From: Gammaproteobacteria bacterium
GTDB lineage: Bacteria; Pseudomonadota; Gammaproteobacteria; Steroidobacterales; Woeseiaceae
Direction of reading: 5' to 3'
Assembly (NCBI GenBank): GCA_013151645.1
Contig: JAADHU010000069.1
Location: 1 to 64,000 of the forward strand
DNA length: 64,000 nt
The notes beneath the pieces are model-generated. The model saw nothing but the letters and a program-made list of their open reading frames with translations, was not told the DNA's origin and ran no database searches. Position 1 is the stretch's first letter; each line of letters starts with the position of its first letter. Positions 32,973-41,806 of this stretch are shown piece after piece. A program made the position numbers and the translations under genes.

Positions 32973-33722
32973 ATGTCACGTGGGAGTATCGTTATCGGGC
33001 GTCGTTTCATCGGTCCGCCCCATTCTGCCAATGGGGGTTACGCGTGTGGACGCATTGCGGCGTTCATTGATGGCAGTGCGGAAGTAACCCTGCGCCGACC
33101 GCCGCCCATCGATACGGAAATGCAAGTTTGCGGAGAAACCGGCGGTGGCGTAACGCTGTATAACGGCGATACGTTGGTCGCCAGCGGCGAGTCGGTATCC
33201 TTCGTACCGGTGCCGCTTGCCGCCCCCGGATTCGATGCGGCCGTCAATGCGGCACAACGAAGTTTCGATGCGTCGTTGCACACACTGCCCACTTGTTTTG
33301 TGTGCGGTCCGCATCGTGAGCCAGGTGACGGTCTGCGTATTCATGTCGGGCCGATTGACCCGCATGACGAACATTGGAACGGGATTCTGGCCGCGCCCTG
33401 GATTCCCGCTGAGAATCTTGCGGACGATAACGGCATCGTTCTGGCCGAGTTTGTCTGGGCGGCACTGGACTGTCCGACCGCTTACGCGTGCAGTTCACCG
33501 GCGGGCATGCGACACATCCTTCTGGGGCGACAAGCCGTGGCGATTTCACGGCGACCGGGGATGGCTGAACGATGTGTTATCGCCACGCAGGAGATTTCAC
33601 ACGATGGCCGGAAATCCTGTGCGGCGGCGACGTTGTTCGGCGAAGACGGTGGGGCCATCGCCTTTTGTAAGGCGATATGGATTGAGGTTACGCCGGAAGT
33701 TCATAAAGGCGCTATTGCGTAG
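32973..33722 (+). CDS. Hotdog-fold-like protein, possible acyl-CoA thioesterase
   Basis: This 249-residue protein opens with RRFIGPPHSANGGYACGRIAAFI followed by a VTLRRPPPIDTEMQV strand pair, the usual start of a hotdog fold in thioesterase- and dehydratase-like proteins, and the second half (FVWAALDCPTAYAC and AAATLFGEDGGAIAFCKAIWIEV) looks like a second, degenerate hotdog. FVCGPHREPGDGLRIHVGP contains a Cys and a His. No catalytic motif is certain, so a CoA-thioesterase role is only plausible. It ends against the stop of the GGDEF gene on the other strand. Confidence 0.6.
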   Translation: MSRGSIVIGRRFIGPPHSANGGYACGRIAAFIDGSAEVTLRRPPPIDTEMQVCGETGGGVTLYNGDTLVASGESVSFVPVPLAAPGFDAAVNAAQRSFDASLHTLPTCFVCGPHREPGDGLRIHVGPIDPHDEHWNGILAAPWIPAENLADDNGIVLAEFVWAALDCPTAYACSSPAGMRHILLGRQAVAISRRPGMAERCVIATQEISHDGRKSCAAATLFGEDGGAIAFCKAIWIEVTPEVHKGAIA

Positions 33723-34703
33723 TCAGGCAATACTCGCAACGGATGTCGTATTTCGGCCGGCGCGTTTCGCTTCGTAGAGTGCTTCGTCGGCGCGCGACAG
33801 CCATTGCTCGCACGATTCACCATCGTACAATTCAGCGACACCGATCGAGATCGTTACCTCCTGCTTCGGTGCGAGTTCGTTGACCTCCACCAGGGTGCGC
33901 AATTGCTCGGCAAGCTGCGAAGCGCGTTCAATATTCTGGCCTTCGGCCAGCACAATAAATTCTTCTCCGCCCACCCGGTACAGGCTATCGGTAACACGGA
34001 TACGCAATTTGATGATCTCGGTGACGCGAATCAGAATCTGGTCACCAGCGGCGTGGCCATAGGTGTCATTGACCGATTTGAAATGATCGAGATCGATGAC
34101 CAGCAGAGACGCCTGAACGGCCGTTCGCTGACGGGCCGCGATAATACTGGTCAGCTTCTGGTCGAGTGCGCGTCGGTTGCCGGTGTTCGTCAACGGGTCA
34201 CGCGTCGCCAGCATGGTCAGCTTGTTTCTCTGCATTCGGGTCAGGGTGGCGAAGGCGTAGGAAAACGATGCGGTAACGAGCATGGTTATCAGAATAGTCG
34301 TTAGCGTGATCGTGGTCAGCGTTTCCATCAGGGGCGGAATCAAGACAAGAATTGAGACGAAGGTGAGCAGCAGGGCTTCACGCGGCTTGAGCAGATAGAA
34401 CAGTGCAATAAAGGCAGGGTAGGCCCAGTAAATCTGTCCCGGGCCTTTCAGATAGACGGTCGATATGACGCCCGCAACGCACAAGAATGCCAACAAAATG
34501 CTGGGCCCGCGCACGTCGCCGGTTCGATACACTTTCACGCCGAGGAAGACGAATCCGGCCACGATGCAGGTATCGAGGAGACCAACGCCCCAATCTCCCT
34601 TGAGAAAGCGAATAATCGTAAACGGAAATACGCCGAGGGCTCCCGAGGCACTCAGAATCAGCGGAAGAATTTCTTCCATTGAAAAACTCTTGCGACTACT
34701 CAT
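33723..34703 (-). CDS. Membrane diguanylate cyclase (GGDEF)
   Basis: The 326-residue protein has about six membrane helices in its first 165 residues and a C-terminal GGDEF domain. The active-site motif is GGEEF (RVGGEEFIVLAEG), an intact form. The inhibition I-site RxxD (RVTD) lies five residues before it, so product feedback is expected. It should make cyclic di-GMP in response to a signal sensed by the membrane domain; the signal is unknown. DPLTNTGNRRALDQKL at the start of the domain is typical. The start ATG 34703 follows no clear ribosome-binding site. Confidence 0.9.
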   Translation of the reverse strand: MSSRKSFSMEEILPLILSASGALGVFPFTIIRFLKGDWGVGLLDTCIVAGFVFLGVKVYRTGDVRGPSILLAFLCVAGVISTVYLKGPGQIYWAYPAFIALFYLLKPREALLLTFVSILVLIPPLMETLTTITLTTILITMLVTASFSYAFATLTRMQRNKLTMLATRDPLTNTGNRRALDQKLTSIIAARQRTAVQASLLVIDLDHFKSVNDTYGHAAGDQILIRVTEIIKLRIRVTDSLYRVGGEEFIVLAEGQNIERASQLAEQLRTLVEVNELAPKQEVTISIGVAELYDGESCEQWLSRADEALYEAKRAGRNTTSVASIA

Positions 34704-34923
34704 CGATGCGAGCCCGAGTCCCCGAGTTTTCTGGCCAGATCATCCATTCGAGAATCCTTGATTTGAACAGGCGGCATGATTGAGTTGCCATACGCCCGAG
34801 ATCGAAATGCAAAATCCTGTTTGCGGCGTGAGTTTACACCATCTGCGGTGACTCGCGCTCGATTGCGTTGTCGCTCTCGGGTATCCTCTGGGCACTCCGT
34901 GTGTCATGAAAGAGGTAGACAGC

Positions 34924-35850
34924 ATGCCGCAAGAATATTCCCCGGTTAGCCCGTTCCTCGGCTTTCTTTCGATGTTGCTGTTAGCGCTGGCTATGCCTGT
35001 GCAGGCAAACGATGTGACTCGCCATACGGTCAGTGCACAAGGACATCCGCTGGCGGTATGGGAAAAAAGCGCCGTGGACGCCGACGAGGCAATACTGTTG
35101 GTACACGGTCGGACCTGGAGTGCATTGCCCGATTTCGATTTGCAGGTCGAGGGTGAGGATTTGTCTTTGATGGACGGTTTGGTTGCGGCGGGCTATGCCG
35201 TATACGCGGTTGACTTGCGGGGCTACGGGCAGACGCCGCGTGATGAGAGTGGCTGGCTGACGCCCGGGCGTGCGGCGGATGATGTCAATATCGTCCTGGA
35301 GTGGATCGCGGCCTCCCGTGAGTGGCGCAGCAGGCCGCACTTGTTCGGCTGGTCGATGGGATCGACTATTTCGCAACTCGCGGCGCAGCGCCGGCCGGAC
35401 ATTATTGCCTCACTCACATTGTTCGGCTACTGGCATAACCCGGACGATCAATTTCCGCCGGATGAAGCCGGTATTGAGCCAAAACTCGAAATGAATACCG
35501 CTGCAGCGGCCGCGAGCGATTTCATCGTACCGGGCTCCATTAGCGAGAACGCGGTCGACGCCTACGTCAAGCAGGCGCTGGCAGCCGATCCGGTCAAAGC
35601 CGATTTGCGGGGCTTTGCCGATTACAACGCCCTTGATCCATCGTTGCTGAGCATGCCAACGCTGGTTATTAATGGCATGTACGACCCGTTAACGCCGTCA
35701 GAAAACCTCGCCAGGCTGTATACACGAATCAAGACCGGCCACAAACAGTGGGTCAGCGTCCCCGGCGGCGATCACGCCGCGTTCCTCGAATCGCCGCGTG
35801 CGTACTTTTTGAATGAATTGCTTGCTTTCATCAAGGGGGCCAGTCTGTAG
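34924..35850 (+). CDS. Exported alpha/beta hydrolase
   Basis: The 308-residue hydrolase has a signal peptide (LGFLSMLLLALAMPVQA, cleaved near VQA-N) and a full triad: nucleophile Ser in GWSMGST, Asp in NGMYDPLTP and His in GGDHAAFLE. The oxyanion region is VHGRTWSALPDF. It should act in the periplasm on an ester or thioester. ATG 34924 has GAGGT seven bases before it; an earlier start at 34906 does not. It is followed at 15 bases by an ABC transporter ATPase. In E. coli the exported thioesterase/lysophospholipase TesA lies beside YbbA-YbbP; this could be an analogue, which is inference. Confidence 0.75.
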   Translation: MPQEYSPVSPFLGFLSMLLLALAMPVQANDVTRHTVSAQGHPLAVWEKSAVDADEAILLVHGRTWSALPDFDLQVEGEDLSLMDGLVAAGYAVYAVDLRGYGQTPRDESGWLTPGRAADDVNIVLEWIAASREWRSRPHLFGWSMGSTISQLAAQRRPDIIASLTLFGYWHNPDDQFPPDEAGIEPKLEMNTAAAAASDFIVPGSISENAVDAYVKQALAADPVKADLRGFADYNALDPSLLSMPTLVINGMYDPLTPSENLARLYTRIKTGHKQWVSVPGGDHAAFLESPRAYFLNELLAFIKGASL

Positions 35851-35864
35851 GCAGCGCGATCGCG

Positions 35865-36563
35865 GTGGTGAATTCGAACGTGCAGATTCGACTGAGTCAT
35901 TTGTCGCGCAGCTTTCAGGAGGGTGCTCAACAACATGTCGTTCTGCAAGACCTTAGCGCAAATTTTTATGAGGGCGAAACGGTCGCGTTGCGCGGCCGCA
36001 GCGGTTCCGGAAAATCGACGCTGCTGAACGTCATTAGTGGTATCGATGCGCCGGACAGTGGCCGCATCGAAATCGCCGGCCTCGATATTACCGCCATGTC
36101 GGAGCGTGATCGCACGCTGTTTCGTCGGCTTCACATTGGTTTCGTTTATCAGGCGTTCAATCTTGTGCCGACGTTGACGGTGGCCGATAACATTCGCCTC
36201 GTATTGCAACTCAACAAGGTAGAGGACGCGGAGGGATCACGGCGTATCCGGGAACTGCTCACCGCAGTCGGGCTTGCCGATCGCCGTCATAGCTACCCCG
36301 ATGTGTTGTCCGGCGGGGAACAGCAGCGGGTCGCAATCGCGCGTGCGCTGGCGCACCGACCGCGTATCGTGCTGGCCGATGAGCCCACGGGAAATCTCGA
36401 CGACGATACCGCCGACGACGTCTTGTCTTTGCTCGGCGATCTGGTCAGGCAGGAAGGCGGTACAATGATCGTAGCGACTCACAGCGCAAAAGTGGCGGCG
36501 CGCAGCGACCGCGTACTCGAACTGCAGAACGGACAATTGATCGCGGATTCAAGGCACGGCTGA
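35865..36563 (+). CDS. ABC transporter ATPase (LolD/YbbA-like)
   Basis: This 232-residue ATPase has Walker A (GRSGSGKST), the Q-loop in [13 protein letters not shown], the signature [15 protein letters not shown], Walker B ([13 protein letters not shown]) and the H-loop His in [10 protein letters not shown]. The sequence is of the MacB/LolD/YbbA type that drives FtsX-like permeases. Two adjacent GTG codons (35865 and 35868) may start it. TGATG links its stop with the permease start. With the permease and AttH-like gene it forms an AttEFGH- or YbbAP-type set. Confidence 0.87.
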   Translation: MVNSNVQIRLSHLSRSFQEGAQQHVVLQDLSANFYEGETVALRGRSGSGKSTLLNVISGIDAPDSGRIEIAGLDITAMSERDRTLFRRLHIGFVYQAFNLVPTLTVADNIRLVLQLNKVEDAEGSRRIRELLTAVGLADRRHSYPDVLSGGEQQRVAIARALAHRPRIVLADEPTGNLDDDTADDVLSLLGDLVRQEGGTMIVATHSAKVAARSDRVLELQNGQLIADSRHG

Positions 36564-39082
36564 TGCCGGTTCTCTACAAAGCCAGTTTTGGTTATTTGTT
36601 GCGCCACCCCTGGCAGTTAGGGCTGGCGTTGCTCGGGATTTGCATCGGCGTCGCCGTGATCGTCGCCGTGGATATTGCCAACAGCAGCTCGCGAAAGGCA
36701 TTCCTGTTGTCGATGAACACGATCAATGGCGAGGCGAGCCACCAGATTGTCGCGGGTCCGGGCGGTGTTGACGAGGAGCTCTACGTGCATCTTCGCGTCG
36801 CTGGCGGTATGCGGAACATTGCACCGATTGTTACGGGCTACGTGAGCGTAGACGGTCAAACCCTGCAGGTTCTCGGCGTCGACGTCTTCGCGGAGCGAAC
36901 CTTTCGCGCGTACACGCAGCCCGCCACAGGCCGTCGATCCACACTCAACGAATCGACTTTTGGTGAGTTTCTGACGAAACCCGGGGCGGTGCTGATGTCG
37001 TCGGCGGTCGCAACGAAGCTGGGTCTGGCCATCGGAGAGGACTTCACAATTACTTCCGCCGGGCGGGACTATCCGGCGTTACTGATTGGCACGACACAAT
37101 CTTCCAGCAGCTCCGCAGCACTCGCAAATATTCTCGTGGTCGATATCGCCAGCGCGCAACACTGGTTCGACAAAATCGGCCACCTGTCTCGCATCGATGT
37201 ACGTTTGCCCGCCGATCAGGGCGCCGCTGCATCGATTCTTGCTGAATTGCCACCGGGTACGGAACTGCTGTCAGCCGAAAGTCGCACCCGTTCGATCACT
37301 GAAATGAGTACGGCATTCATGACCAACCTGACGGCCATGAGCCTGCTCGCGTTGCTGATCGGCACCTTTCTCATCTACAACAGCGTCAGTTTCGCCGTGC
37401 TGCAACGTCGTGGCCTGATTGGCGTGCTGCGAGCACTTGGCCTGACGCGCAGAGAGACTTTTTCACTGATCGTGGCCGAAGGAGCGGCACTGGGTATCGT
37501 GGGTGCCCTGTTCGGTGTATTGCTGGGCGTATGGCTCGGCGAGCAGCTACTGCTGCTCGTGTCGCAGTCGATCAACGATTTGTATTTTCGCGTTACGGTG
37601 ACGAATGTCACCGTGAGCCCGCTGTCGCTGCTGGTCGGTTTCGTCGCGGGTGTCGGCGCTACCGGTCTGGCCGCGATGGTGCCGGCGATAGAAGCCTCCG
37701 GTTATCGACCGCAATTGTCACTGGCTCGTTCCGTACTCGAAAGGCGAACACGTCGTCTGTTGCCGTCGATTGCGTTGGCAGGGCTGGCCGCCGCCGCTCT
37801 GGCACTGATTATACTGCCGTTGTCGGGGACCTCGCTGGTGGCTGGTCTGACCGCCATGTTCCTGCTAATTCTCGGTTTCGCGTTGTGCATTCCGGTCATG
37901 GTGGACACCGTTTCACGATTGGCGGCCGGGGTCGCCGGAAGATTCGGCGGCGCGACGGCGAGACTGACCGTCCGGGGTGTCAGTGCGTCGCTTAGCCGCA
38001 CGGGCGTCGCGATTGTCGCCCTTGCGGTCGCGGTGTCAGCAACAGTGGGCGTAAGCGTCATGGTGGACAGCTTTCGTTTAGCGGTGAATGACTGGATCGG
38101 CAATTCGCTGCGCGCCGACATTTACGTGGGCGTCCCCGGTGGTTCGCTGGATCCTGAGCTGGTCCGCGACATCGCTCAATTGCCCGGAGTCGCGGAGATC
38201 AGCAGCAGTCGGCGTATCTGGCTGGAGATGCCGCAAGGTCGCACCCGCGTGCTGATTCTGAACAGGGCGGGGCCGGGCTATGGCGGCGTGGAATTGCTTG
38301 ACGCGGAGGCGGAAGAAACGTGGCGATCCTTTGAAGCAGACGGTGCCGTGCTGGTGTCCGAACCCTACGCTTATCGAAATGCGGTGGCTCGTGGCAGCAC
38401 GCTGTCGCTGAACACGCCACTGGGACCGCAAGCATTCAATATCGCGGCGACTTATCGTAGCTACGATGCCAATCAGGGCACGGTCCTGATGAGTCGTACT
38501 ACCTATCGTCGCTATTGGCACGATGAAGCCATCGACTCGATCGGCGTGTACCTGGCGGCAGGCGCAGCGTCACAAAGCGTGATGGAGCGCATGCGCGAGA
38601 TCAGTAAGGGGCGGCAGTCGCTGCTGATGCGCTCGAATCGTGAATTGCGGGATTTGTCGTTACAAATTTTCGACCGTACGTTTGTGATCACCGACGTGCT
38701 GTACTGGCTTGCCGTCGGTGTGGCCATCATTGGTATTCTCGGTTCGATGCTGGCGTTGCAACTTGAGCGCGCACGGGAGTTTGCGATTTTGCGTGCCATT
38801 GGCATGACGCCATGGCAGCTTGGCAGCATGGTCACGTTGCAGTCGGGCTTCATCGGCCTGCTGAGCGGCCTTGCCGCTTTGCCGCTGGGGCTGCTGATGG
38901 CGTGGGTTCTTATCGACGTCATCAACCGACGCTCATTCGGTTGGCAGATGGATATGAGCATTGCCCCATCGTTCCTGCTCACGGCGCTGGCGTTGTCGAC
39001 CGGCGCTGCGCTGATGGCCGGTTTATACCCCGCGTACCGGGCTGCGTCCGCCCGCCCGGCATTGGCGATGCGTGAGGAATAA
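36563..39082 (+). CDS. FtsX-family ABC permease (YbbP/AttFG-like)
   Basis: The 839-residue permease has the duplicated FtsX layout: a first helix near 20-40, a large periplasmic part, three helices around 245-370, then about 405-450 further helices, a second periplasmic domain (490-690) and a final three-helix block (710-830, with GLYPAYRAASARPALAMREE at the C-terminus). Such mechanotransmission-type permeases do not move substrates across the membrane but act on envelope lipids, lipoproteins or proteins. It is the size of YbbP. The SDS-like start overlaps the ATPase stop, and the AttH-like gene begins right after its stop. Confidence 0.82.
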   Translation: MPVLYKASFGYLLRHPWQLGLALLGICIGVAVIVAVDIANSSSRKAFLLSMNTINGEASHQIVAGPGGVDEELYVHLRVAGGMRNIAPIVTGYVSVDGQTLQVLGVDVFAERTFRAYTQPATGRRSTLNESTFGEFLTKPGAVLMSSAVATKLGLAIGEDFTITSAGRDYPALLIGTTQSSSSSAALANILVVDIASAQHWFDKIGHLSRIDVRLPADQGAAASILAELPPGTELLSAESRTRSITEMSTAFMTNLTAMSLLALLIGTFLIYNSVSFAVLQRRGLIGVLRALGLTRRETFSLIVAEGAALGIVGALFGVLLGVWLGEQLLLLVSQSINDLYFRVTVTNVTVSPLSLLVGFVAGVGATGLAAMVPAIEASGYRPQLSLARSVLERRTRRLLPSIALAGLAAAALALIILPLSGTSLVAGLTAMFLLILGFALCIPVMVDTVSRLAAGVAGRFGGATARLTVRGVSASLSRTGVAIVALAVAVSATVGVSVMVDSFRLAVNDWIGNSLRADIYVGVPGGSLDPELVRDIAQLPGVAEISSSRRIWLEMPQGRTRVLILNRAGPGYGGVELLDAEAEETWRSFEADGAVLVSEPYAYRNAVARGSTLSLNTPLGPQAFNIAATYRSYDANQGTVLMSRTTYRRYWHDEAIDSIGVYLAAGAASQSVMERMREISKGRQSLLMRSNRELRDLSLQIFDRTFVITDVLYWLAVGVAIIGILGSMLALQLERAREFAILRAIGMTPWQLGSMVTLQSGFIGLLSGLAALPLGLLMAWVLIDVINRRSFGWQMDMSIAPSFLLTALALSTGAALMAGLYPAYRAASARPALAMREE

Positions 39083-39083
39083 C

Positions 39084-40274
39084 ATGAGAAAAGGTCTGTT
39101 ATTCATTGTTTTTATAGTGATTTTAATCGTATTTTGGCCTTACTCGTCAGTACAGCACGCGCCTGCGGCAGACCCCACCGAGTTCGTATCCGGTGCGCCG
39201 AGACTGGCACGGCTGCTCGGTGCCGCGGATTCGGAAGGTTATCGCCAAGCCCTCACCGCCAGGCCATTCCGGTTTCCGGAAGATCACGGTCCGCATCCCG
39301 AATACCGCAACGAGTGGTGGTACGTCACCGGTAATCTGCATGGCGAGAACGGGCAGCGCTTCGGTTTCGAACTGACCCTGTTTCGGTTTTCAGTTACGGC
39401 GACGTCCGTAGCCGATGATTCCGCCTGGCGAACTAAGCAAGTCTATATCGGGCACTTTGCCATCACTGATCTGAGGGCGCGGAAGTTTCGTGTCGCGACT
39501 CGTTATTCGCGCGGCGGCGTCGGTCTTGCCGGCGCTCAGTCCAATCCTTTTCGCGTTTGGCTCGAGCAGTGGGAACTGGGTGAACTCCCGCCGGACGGTG
39601 GTGTTGATGAGTCCGCCCAGGCGTGGTATCTGCGGGCTATGGACGATGATATTGCCATCGATCTGACGTTGATGCCCCGCTATGCACCGGTTTCAAACGG
39701 CATTGACGGTCTTTCAAAAAAATCGGCGGCGCCCGGCAATGCGTCGTACTACTACTCGTTACCGCGCTTGCGGACGACCGGCACATTGCGCAGCGGCGAG
39801 CAGATTTTCGAGGTGAGCGGCCTTTCCTGGCTGGATCGTGAATGGGGCAGTGGCGGCTTATCGCTCGACCAGCAGGGATGGGACTGGTTCGCCCTGCAAT
39901 TGTCCGACGGCAGCAGTCTGATGTTCTACGATTTGCGCAAGACGGACGGCACGCGCGACCTTTACAGCGCCGGCACGTTCGTCGCGAAGGATGGGACAGC
40001 GACGCCGCTTTCCCGTGACGAAGTGGTGATCGATGTGCTCGAATACTGGGACAGTCCTGCCGGGGGGCGTTACCCGATGGGCTGGCGAATGACGATTGCG
40101 TCGCATGAGCTGAGTTTGCGTATCTCACCCATCCTGCGGGGGCAGGAACTGGACACTCTGGTACGCTACTGGGAAGGGGCCGTGGATGTGGCAGGTGAAC
40201 GCCGTAACAACGCCATCAGCGGGCGTGGCTATGTCGAGCTGACGGGGTATGCTGCTGACTCACCCGCACCGTGA
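39084..40274 (+). CDS. AttH/lipocalin-like (CrtC-like) envelope protein
   Basis: The 396-residue protein has an N-terminal membrane anchor or signal (KGLLFIVFIVILIVFWPYSS) and a tandem lipocalin-like body, with PHPEYRNEWWYVTGNLHG, FGFELTLFRF, VYIGHFAITD and SWLDREWGSGGL, all hallmarks of AttH and the related carotenoid hydratase (CrtC) fold. In Agrobacterium AttEFGH, AttH is encoded together with ABC transporter subunits. GAGGA lies before ATG 39084 in the TAACATG junction; a start at 39072 would overlap the permease. AttH-like proteins are thought to bind a hydrophobic ligand. It could accept a lipid from the transporter. Confidence 0.8.
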   Translation: MRKGLLFIVFIVILIVFWPYSSVQHAPAADPTEFVSGAPRLARLLGAADSEGYRQALTARPFRFPEDHGPHPEYRNEWWYVTGNLHGENGQRFGFELTLFRFSVTATSVADDSAWRTKQVYIGHFAITDLRARKFRVATRYSRGGVGLAGAQSNPFRVWLEQWELGELPPDGGVDESAQAWYLRAMDDDIAIDLTLMPRYAPVSNGIDGLSKKSAAPGNASYYYSLPRLRTTGTLRSGEQIFEVSGLSWLDREWGSGGLSLDQQGWDWFALQLSDGSSLMFYDLRKTDGTRDLYSAGTFVAKDGTATPLSRDEVVIDVLEYWDSPAGGRYPMGWRMTIASHELSLRISPILRGQELDTLVRYWEGAVDVAGERRNNAISGRGYVELTGYAADSPAP

Positions 40275-40289
40275 TCGAGAGGCTGGTAC

Positions 40290-41168
40290 ATGAGCTGTGA
40301 TAACCCAACATCGGAAACTGACAACCAACGCCGGCGGCTAGTCGCGTATTTGCTGGCCGGTGGCGCGGCTTTGCCATTGGCCGCCTGCGCGCAAACAAGC
40401 ACCGAACGGACTGAAGCAACGGACGTCAGCCTGCATAACCCGCTGCTCTGGGCCGTTGCCTGGAAGCAAACGGCGGCCGAATTCGGAGCACTCTGTTACC
40501 AGGCCTATAATCTCGCAACATTGCGTCTCGACGGGGCATTAAGCCGGCGCAAACACGGCGATAAACCGCTGGCGATTATTACGGATATGGATAACACGAT
40601 CATCCAGGCGGTCAACTACTGGGGCTACCTGATTAACGAAGGCGGGGAATTTTTTGATGATGCGATATGGGACCAGTGGATCCCCAAAAACCTCGTCCAG
40701 GCCGTGCCGGGATCAAAAACCTTTCTCGACCACTGCCAGGCCAACGGCGTTGAGGTTTTCTATGTCAGCAATCGCGATCAGGGCGATCGCACCTACGAAT
40801 ACGCGCTGGCGCAGCTCAGGCTGCTGAATTTTCCGTACGTGGATGAAGCGCATGTCACGGTGAATCGCGCCAGCTCCAACAAGATGGCGATAAAGGAAAA
40901 GGTCTCGGTGTCACATGATCTTGTGCTCATGCTTGGCGACAATCTGAATGACTACAAGCGCGATTACTACGTCGCCGACGTGGATGAACGGTACGCGCTG
41001 ATGGAGCGTGACCGCGATGACTATGGCGACCGGTTTATCCTGTTACCGAATCCCACGGACGGTCATTGGGTTCGCGCGATATTCGGCGAGTCGGAGCCGG
41101 CACCCACCGATGCGAACCGGCGACTGCTGCTGGATGCGGCGACGCGCTCAGCCTGGGACGGGCAATAG
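40290..41168 (+). CDS. Class C-like HAD acid phosphatase lipoprotein, probable Tat substrate
   Basis: The 292-residue protein resembles the lipoprotein e(P4)-type acid phosphatases of the HAD superfamily. Motif I is ITDMDNTII (nucleophile Asp, general acid Asp), motif II VFYVSNRDQGD and motif IV LMLGDNLNDY. The N-terminus, QRRRLVAYLLAGGAALPLAAC, has twin arginines before a lipobox Cys, so export as a Tat lipoprotein is likely. It should hydrolyse phosphomonoesters (for example nucleotides) at the cell surface or in the periplasm. The gene follows the AttH-like gene by 15 bases and may share its transcript. Confidence 0.82.
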   Translation: MSCDNPTSETDNQRRRLVAYLLAGGAALPLAACAQTSTERTEATDVSLHNPLLWAVAWKQTAAEFGALCYQAYNLATLRLDGALSRRKHGDKPLAIITDMDNTIIQAVNYWGYLINEGGEFFDDAIWDQWIPKNLVQAVPGSKTFLDHCQANGVEVFYVSNRDQGDRTYEYALAQLRLLNFPYVDEAHVTVNRASSNKMAIKEKVSVSHDLVLMLGDNLNDYKRDYYVADVDERYALMERDRDDYGDRFILLPNPTDGHWVRAIFGESEPAPTDANRRLLLDAATRSAWDGQ

Positions 41169-41311
41169 GCGTTATCGCGATTCGCCCGGGGGGTGACGCG
41201 TCAAAATAGGTAGAAGTGCGGATGGGAAGCGTGCCGTGGCGGGCTCAGATTATCGGTTGGGCCTGTTCATGAACGGGCAGGCTAATACACTTGACTGTGA
41301 GGGCAGAGACG

Positions 41312-41773
41312 ATGAAGAGAATGACCAGGCTGGGCATGCTGGCAGGGATTGCGTTGGTCGTCGGTATCAGCGGTTGCGGGACCACTCAGGCGCGGCAAGG
41401 GGAAGTGATCGGTGGTGTCGTCGGCGGTTTGATCGGCAACCAGATTGGTGATGGATCCGGTCGGACGGCAGCGATCATCATCGGTACCCTGGCGGGATCG
41501 ATGATTGGTCGGGAAGTTGGTGAATCGATGGATCAAAACGATCGTATGTATGCGGCGCAGACGTTAAATGACAATCGAACGGGCGAAAGCATGATGTGGA
41601 CCAATCCCGACAACGGCAACGTCTACGAGGTAACTCCCACGCGCACCTACGAGGTCGAGACCGGACCTTGTCGCGAGTTCACACTGAATGCCAGCGTTGG
41701 CGGTGGGCCAAACCAGGAGGTTTACAGCACCGCGTGTCTGCAGGCCGACGGCTCCTGGAAGCTGCAACCCTGA
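41312..41773 (+). CDS. Glycine-zipper lipoprotein (RT0821/Lpp0805-like)
   Basis: The 153-residue protein starts MKRMTRLGMLAGIALVVGISGC with a lipoprotein Cys22. It has a glycine-zipper region (VIGGVVGGLIGNQIGDGSG and IIIGTLAGSMIGREVGESM) and a C-terminal part with two Cys (TGPCREFTL and VYSTACLQ). This pattern matches the small surface antigens with 2TM glycine-zipper domains found in many proteobacteria. Their role is poorly known. ATG 41312 was chosen because GAGGGCAGAGACG, a purine-rich stretch, precedes it and the signal sequence begins there. Confidence 0.82.
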   Translation: MKRMTRLGMLAGIALVVGISGCGTTQARQGEVIGGVVGGLIGNQIGDGSGRTAAIIIGTLAGSMIGREVGESMDQNDRMYAAQTLNDNRTGESMMWTNPDNGNVYEVTPTRTYEVETGPCREFTLNASVGGGPNQEVYSTACLQADGSWKLQP

Positions 41774-41806
41774 CGATCAGTCGCGGGCCGGTAGCTCGGC
41801 AGGCCG

